Origin: DAOTXN01 sp034435435
Lineage (GTDB): Bacteria; Chloroflexota; Anaerolineae; S140-20
Assembly (NCBI GenBank): GCA_034435435.1
Contig: DAOTXN010000088.1
Span: forward strand, 1 to 9,928
DNA length: 9,928 nt
Reading direction: 5' to 3'
Shown one piece after another: positions 7,478 to 9,928 of the stretch. The position numbers and the translations under genes were made by a program. How positions within the stretch are numbered: the stretch's first letter is position 1; every line of letters begins with the position of its first letter. Below the pieces are notes generated by a model, which searched no databases, was not told the origin of the DNA, and saw nothing but the letters and a program-made list of their open reading frames with translations.

Positions 7478-7531
7478 TGGCCCGTTATACGACCGGGCCA
7501 CCATTAGTGTAACACACCAACATGTGCGTTA
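7478..7531 (-). promoter_or_regulatory. Candidate promoter with two inverted repeats upstream of the surface-protein gene
   Basis: Read on the minus strand, a -10-like TATAAC (7489-7484) lies in the 9-nt loop of a perfect 7-bp inverted repeat (TGGCCCG/CGGGCCA, 7478-7484 and 7494-7500). TTACAC, 17 nt upstream, is a poor -35. Just further upstream is a second inverted repeat, TAACACAC/GTGCGTTA (7510-7517 and 7524-7531, one mismatch in eight, 6-nt spacer), which suits a dimeric regulator. The start of translation would be about 55 nt downstream of the transcription start. The rest of the non-coding DNA between here and the next terminator (7532-7643) shows only a 10-bp palindrome, GGTCATGACC, at 7579-7588. 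Confidence 0.35.
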
Positions 7532-7643
7532 GATTTTACGCGGGTCTGAAATCAGTTAGAATTGGGAGAAAAGGCGCAGGTCATGACCCAAAAAGGGCAA
7601 GGTAAGTGTTCAGTCGGTGCGGAACGGTGACAGGGGAAAAACA

Positions 7644-7675
7644 CAACAGGGCGGATCGCGCGATCCGCCCTGTTG
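7644..7675 (-). terminator. Rho-independent terminator of the cbiQ-cbiO-fur operon (32-bp perfect palindrome)
   Basis: The 32 bases from 7644 to 7675 are a perfect inverted repeat with its centre between 7659 and 7660 and no spacer; folded as RNA it gives a stem of about 14 bp with a GCGC tetraloop. On the minus strand it begins 22 nt after the fur stop codon and is followed by TGTTTTTCCCC, a U-rich tail. It therefore ends the minus-strand operon rather than any plus-strand gene. Confidence 0.82.
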
Positions 7676-7697
7676 GGTCCATTTGGCTGGAATTGAC

Positions 7698-8150
7698 TCA
7701 TTGTGACGGTGTATCGGCCACGCGCATGGTCCGGCATACCCGGCACAACCCCGGGATGGAAAGGTGATTCAAATCGGCCTCGAAACCGTGCTGCGCCAAC
7801 AGGTGCTCGACCAGAGGGTGCGCCGACTCTAGCTCAGCGCCCGAGACCTCGCCGCAAGCCCGGCATACCAGGTGTAGATGCGGCGCGTGGGAGGCCGATA
7901 ACTCGTAGCGCCGCTGACCGTCGCCGGGATCAACGCAAGCCACCAGGTCAAAACCCTGCAACAGGTCGAGCGTGCGGTAAACGGTCGAGATGTCTACCGA
8001 AGAACTGATTTGCTGCACTCCGGCAAAAATCTCCTCGGCGGTCGCCAAGCCCTCCAGACGGTGCATCACCGACAACACCATCTCCCGCTGCGGCGTGAGC
8101 CGGAAACCACGCTGGCGCAGTTGTTTGAAAAAGATTTCCTCACAGGACAT
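7698..8150 (-). CDS. Fur-family metal-responsive transcriptional repressor
   Basis: The protein has 150 residues, a normal Fur length. The N-terminal winged helix spans about residues 10-85: RGFRLTPQREMVLSVM is the first helix region, ATAEEIFAGV the second, and ISTVYRTLDLL (54-64) the recognition helix typical of Fur/Zur/PerR. The C-terminal dimerisation domain has two CxxC pairs for a structural zinc (C96/C99 in HLVCRACG and C136/C139 in GLCRVC). Candidate sensing ligands are E83, H88, H91, H93, H111, H121 and H129. At the place where E. coli Fur has H33 (HVSAED) this protein has leucine (LATAEE, L35), so its sensory site may differ from classical Fur. Metal specificity (Fe, Zn, Ni, Mn) cannot be decided from sequence. 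It is last in the operon after cbiQ and cbiO, 50 bp behind cbiO, which suggests it controls this importer and itself. The start ATG at 8150 has GGAGG 12 nt upstream, a rather long spacing. Confidence 0.9.
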   Translation of the reverse strand: MSCEEIFFKQLRQRGFRLTPQREMVLSVMHRLEGLATAEEIFAGVQQISSSVDISTVYRTLDLLQGFDLVACVDPGDGQRRYELSASHAPHLHLVCRACGEVSGAELESAHPLVEHLLAQHGFEADLNHLSIPGLCRVCRTMRVADTPSQ

Positions 8151-8169
8151 CCATCACCCTCACCTCCGG

Positions 8170-8194
8170 CCCCTCTCCCTGGCAGGGAGAGGGG
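8170..8194. repeat. Intergenic hairpin element between cbiO and fur
   Basis: A perfect 11-bp stem (CCCCTCTCCCT, 8170-8180, pairing with 8184-8194) encloses a 3-nt loop GGC, flanked by CCCTCACCTCCGG. Purine/pyrimidine hairpins of the form CCCCTCTCCC...GGGAGAGGGG are familiar as dispersed extragenic palindromes in many GC-rich genomes, so this is probably a copy of such a repeat rather than a site specific to this operon. There is no U-tract, so full termination is unlikely. It could stabilise the upstream cbiO message or lower fur expression. It lies a few bases from the likely fur ribosome binding region. Confidence 0.6.
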
Positions 8195-8200
8195 AGAATA

Positions 8201-8992
8201 TCAGGGTCGCTCCAGGCCGTGCGCTTCCAGCAGCGCCGCGTCATTCATCAGCTCGACTGTCGGGCCGTCGGCGACGATGACGCCGCCGTCCATGATGATC
8301 ATGCGCGGAAACAGCTCGGCCACCAGGCGCATATCGTGGGTCGAAACTAGAATCGTCTGTGGCATAGCGTGCAGCAGACGTATCAACCCGCGCCGCGCGC
8401 GCGGGTCGAGACCGGCCGACGGCTCATCCAGGATCAGAATTTCCGGCTCCATCGACAGCACCGTGGCGATGGCGATGCGCTTTTTCTCACCGATGCTCAA
8501 ATGGTGCGACACCCGTTCGGCATAGTCGGCCATGCCCACCTGCTCCAGCGCCCGCGCCACCCGTCGGCGCACCTCGGCTTCGGCCAACCCCATGTGCAGC
8601 GGGCCAAAGGCCACATCTTCAAACACCGTCGGCGAAAAGAGCTGGTCGTCAGGGTCCTGGAACACCAGCCCGACCTGGGCGCGGATCAGGCCGAGGTTTT
8701 CTTTGCTCAACGTGCGCTCTAGCACCTGCACGTGGCCGCCGTTGTGTGGTTGGCCCAGAATGCCGTTCAGGTGCAGCATCAATGTGCTCTTGCCGGCGCC
8801 GTTTGGGCCGACCAGCGCCACCTTTTCTCCCCTCCGGATCGTCAAGTCCACGCCGCGCAGAGCCTCGCGCCCGTCGTGATAGGCAAAACGCAGACCGCTC
8901 ACCTGAATGACCGGCGGCGCGTCGGCCCCATTAGAAGGGATTTTCACCGGCGCAATCGGAGCCGCCGGCGCTGGCATTATCCTCTGCATCAT
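8201..8992 (-). CDS. cbiO: ECF transporter ATPase (CbiO/EcfA type)
   Basis: The protein has 263 residues and is the cytoplasmic ATP-hydrolysing subunit of an energy-coupling-factor importer. Seen in order: Walker A GPNGAGKST (62-70); Q-loop with FQDPDDQLFSPTVFEDVAFGP (111-131), which is diagnostic of CbiO/EcfA ATPases; ABC signature LSIGEKKR (165-172); Walker B ILILDEP (185-191); D-loop SAGLD; and switch histidine in STHDM (H219). The signature has isoleucine where LSGGE is usual. The first 27 residues are an Ala/Pro-rich extension before the normal family start (VIQVSGLRFAYHDG). The start at 8992 overlaps the cbiQ stop by 4 bp (ATGA), implying translational coupling; an ATG at 8989 would make no difference. 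Only one ATPase is present, so a homodimer as in CbiMNQO systems is expected. Confidence 0.93.
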   Translation of the reverse strand: MMQRIMPAPAAPIAPVKIPSNGADAPPVIQVSGLRFAYHDGREALRGVDLTIRRGEKVALVGPNGAGKSTLMLHLNGILGQPHNGGHVQVLERTLSKENLGLIRAQVGLVFQDPDDQLFSPTVFEDVAFGPLHMGLAEAEVRRRVARALEQVGMADYAERVSHHLSIGEKKRIAIATVLSMEPEILILDEPSAGLDPRARRGLIRLLHAMPQTILVSTHDMRLVAELFPRMIIMDGGVIVADGPTVELMNDAALLEAHGLERP

Positions 8993-9783
8993 ATCACAAT
9001 CCCCAGCACCAGGATGGTTGCCAGGAGGAGCAGCGTCGCTATTCCTACCACCGCGTCAGACCGACGCAGATGAGGAACGCTCAACGCGCGCAGCTCGCCC
9101 TGGTAGCCGCGAGCGATCATGGCCTGGTAGATACGCTCGCTGCGCTCGTAACTGCGCAGAAACAAGCTGCCGGCCATGCCCCCCACGACCTTGGCCCGCC
9201 AGACGACTCGCCCGCCGCTCTTCAAGCCGGGCCGCACGGCGCTGCGGGCCTCGCGGGCGCGGCGCAAGCGCAGAACCTCGTCCACCAGCACAAAGATATA
9301 GCGCCACATGAACGAAACAATGGCCACCAACGTGCGCGGAAAATGCAGGGCGCGCATGGCCGTCACCAGGTCGGGAAAAGATGTGCTCCCGGTCAGCAAA
9401 ATCGCCATTTGCAGCGAGAGCCAGCTCTTGAGCAAGATGCTGGCAAAGCGGATCATTCCTGGCTCGGTGGCCCGCAATTGCCAGCCGCCTAGCGACAGTG
9501 TGAACAGCGTCGGGCCGGCGGTGGAAAAGACGACGGTGATGGCCGCCAGCGCAAAGGGCAACGCCACCAGCGCCCGGCGCTGCACGCGCCCCACCCCCAG
9601 TCCCGAAACCAGCGTCGCGCCCAGGGCGAAAGCAAACAGCAGCGCGTAGGCGATCCAGGCGCCGGCAGGCGTCAGCGAGGCGATCAGAATGAAGGCCAGC
9701 GTCAGCAGCAGCTTGACGCGGGCATCCAGCCGATGTATCCAGCTTGAGCCGCCATGATACGGGTCAATCCAATGTGCGTGCAT
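8989..9783 (-). CDS. cbiQ: ECF transporter transmembrane T component (CbiQ/EcfT)
   Basis: The protein has 264 residues from the ATG at 9783, where the family-typical N-terminus begins (WIDPYHGGSSWIHRLDARVKLLL). An ATG at 9876 would add 31 residues without family similarity and would overlap the promoter area, so it was not chosen, although no clear RBS is visible before 9783. Hydrophobic segments lie about 23-39, 42-61, 70-88, 112-132, 150-168 and 245-263. The two coupling motifs that contact the ATPases are visible as ARS (179-181) and ARG (224-226) in the amphipathic helices. The protein links the substrate-binding S component to the ATPase. Similarity is closest to the cobalt/nickel-type CbiQ, but no CbiM or CbiN is encoded beside it, so the substrate is undetermined. 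It is the first gene of the operon and overlaps cbiO by 4 bp. Confidence 0.9.
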   Translation of the reverse strand: MHAHWIDPYHGGSSWIHRLDARVKLLLTLAFILIASLTPAGAWIAYALLFAFALGATLVSGLGVGRVQRRALVALPFALAAITVVFSTAGPTLFTLSLGGWQLRATEPGMIRFASILLKSWLSLQMAILLTGSTSFPDLVTAMRALHFPRTLVAIVSFMWRYIFVLVDEVLRLRRAREARSAVRPGLKSGGRVVWRAKVVGGMAGSLFLRSYERSERIYQAMIARGYQGELRALSVPHLRRSDAVVGIATLLLLATILVLGIVI

Positions 9784-9801
9784 GTCAGTAGGGCGGGCTG
9801 G

Positions 9802-9819
9802 TTGACTGACAAAAGTCAA
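9802..9819. promoter_or_regulatory. Inverted repeat (candidate operator) just upstream of cbiQ
   Basis: TTGACT-6 nt-AGTCAA is a perfect inverted repeat, 18 nt upstream of the cbiQ ATG. The 6-bp arms with a 6-nt spacer would suit a dimeric regulator such as the Fur-family protein encoded in the same operon. No consensus promoter could be placed confidently for cbiQ; a TTGACT reading as -35 has no matching -10. Confidence 0.35.
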
Positions 9820-9830
9820 GGAAGCGAGCC

Positions 9831-9858
9831 TTCCAAAAAGCGCACAATGCGCTATACT
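9831..9858 (+). promoter_or_regulatory. Candidate promoter of the plus-strand gene, overlapped by an inverted repeat
   Basis: TATACT at 9853-9858 is a good -10 element, and TTCCAA at 9831-9836 with a 16-nt spacer is a weak -35. A perfect inverted repeat AGCGCA-CAA-TGCGCT (9839-9853) fills most of the spacer and touches the -10, so a bound protein would block this promoter. The intergenic region is divergent, so the site may act on both transcripts. Confidence 0.4.
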
Positions 9859-9876
9859 TTCCTGGATACCACTCAC

Positions 9877-9883
9877 AGGAGAG
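9877..9883 (+). promoter_or_regulatory. Ribosome binding site of the last, partial gene
   Basis: AGGAGAG lies 6 nt before the ATG at 9890, with good strength and spacing, which supports that start although only 13 codons are in view. Confidence 0.7.
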
Positions 9884-9889
9884 TGAACG

Positions 9890-9928
9890 ATGGAAAACTC
9901 GCTTCGTCTTTATCATACACTGGTTCAA
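9890..9928 (+). CDS. cysS: Start of a gene, probably cysteinyl-tRNA synthetase (3' end outside window)
   Basis: Only 13 residues are visible, MENSLRLYHTLVQ. The pattern LRLYHTL closely resembles the N-terminus of bacterial cysteinyl-tRNA synthetases, which typically begin with a short tail and then LYNTLTR before the first catalytic motif. That enzyme charges tRNA(Cys) in the cytoplasm. The identification rests on a very short stretch; the zinc-binding cysteine and the HIGH motif lie beyond the window. The gene is divergent from the cbiQ operon and has its own RBS and a plausible promoter. Confidence 0.5.
   Translation, partial: MENSLRLYHTLVQ

Noticed and set aside
7552..7746. A 64-codon minus-strand open frame after the Fur-type gene
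   Set aside because: It overlaps the end of fur in another frame and runs through the perfect palindromic terminator; no RBS or family similarity.
9784..9876. A 31-residue N-terminal extension of CbiQ
   Set aside because: It is not similar to the family start and covers both inverted repeats of the divergent promoter region.

Overview
The window is GC-rich bacterial DNA and looks like a chromosome segment from a member of the Chloroflexota, perhaps Anaerolineae- or Caldilinea-like. That placement is inferred from two very Chloroflexota-like secreted proteins: a huge multidomain surface protein carrying a C-terminal FLPLV-type motif, and a small protein with a signal peptide and a Pro/Thr linker. 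The mix of an anaerobic-type 4-hydroxybutyryl-CoA dehydratase with an ECF transporter operon fits but does not prove it.

Layout. (1) 1-320 (+): relic of an IS4-family transposase. It has lost the middle of the gene and keeps only the region before the catalytic core plus the C-terminal YREK signature. (2) 364-1815 (+): a complete 4-hydroxybutyryl-CoA dehydratase (abfD) with all known iron-sulfur and catalytic residues. The transposase relic runs into it in the same open frame, but a good ribosome binding site marks the native start. (3) 1826-1854: a hairpin terminator shared by abfD and the convergent minus-strand unit. (4) 1879-7422 (-): a two-gene secreted-protein unit, a 1673-residue beta-helix / Ig-like / CARDB surface protein followed 36 bp later by a 161-residue secreted protein. 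(5) 7423-7697: promoter region of the surface protein, then a perfect 32-bp palindromic terminator closing the next operon. (6) 7698-9783 (-): an operon cbiQ (EcfT) - cbiO (EcfA) - Fur-family regulator, with overlapping transporter genes and a hairpin repeat before the regulator. (7) 9784-9889: divergent promoter region with two perfect inverted repeats. (8) 9890-end (+): the first 13 codons of a gene that resembles cysteinyl-tRNA synthetase.

How the parts work together. The ECF T and A subunits form the energising module of a vitamin or metal importer; no substrate-binding S component is visible. The Fur-type regulator encoded last in the operon suggests metal-responsive control and hence a Co, Ni or Zn-related substrate. 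The surface protein and its small partner are probably co-expressed and exported through Sec. abfD stands alone: no other gene of gamma-aminobutyrate/succinate fermentation or of a 4-hydroxybutyrate carbon-fixation cycle is in view.

I do not see a clearly new defence, mobile or RNA system. The most interesting items are the truncated transposase fused in frame to an intact abfD, the mosaic 324-bp tandem repeats, the domain nested inside a DUF11-like domain, the palindromes around the operon promoters, and the regulator-transporter pairing.
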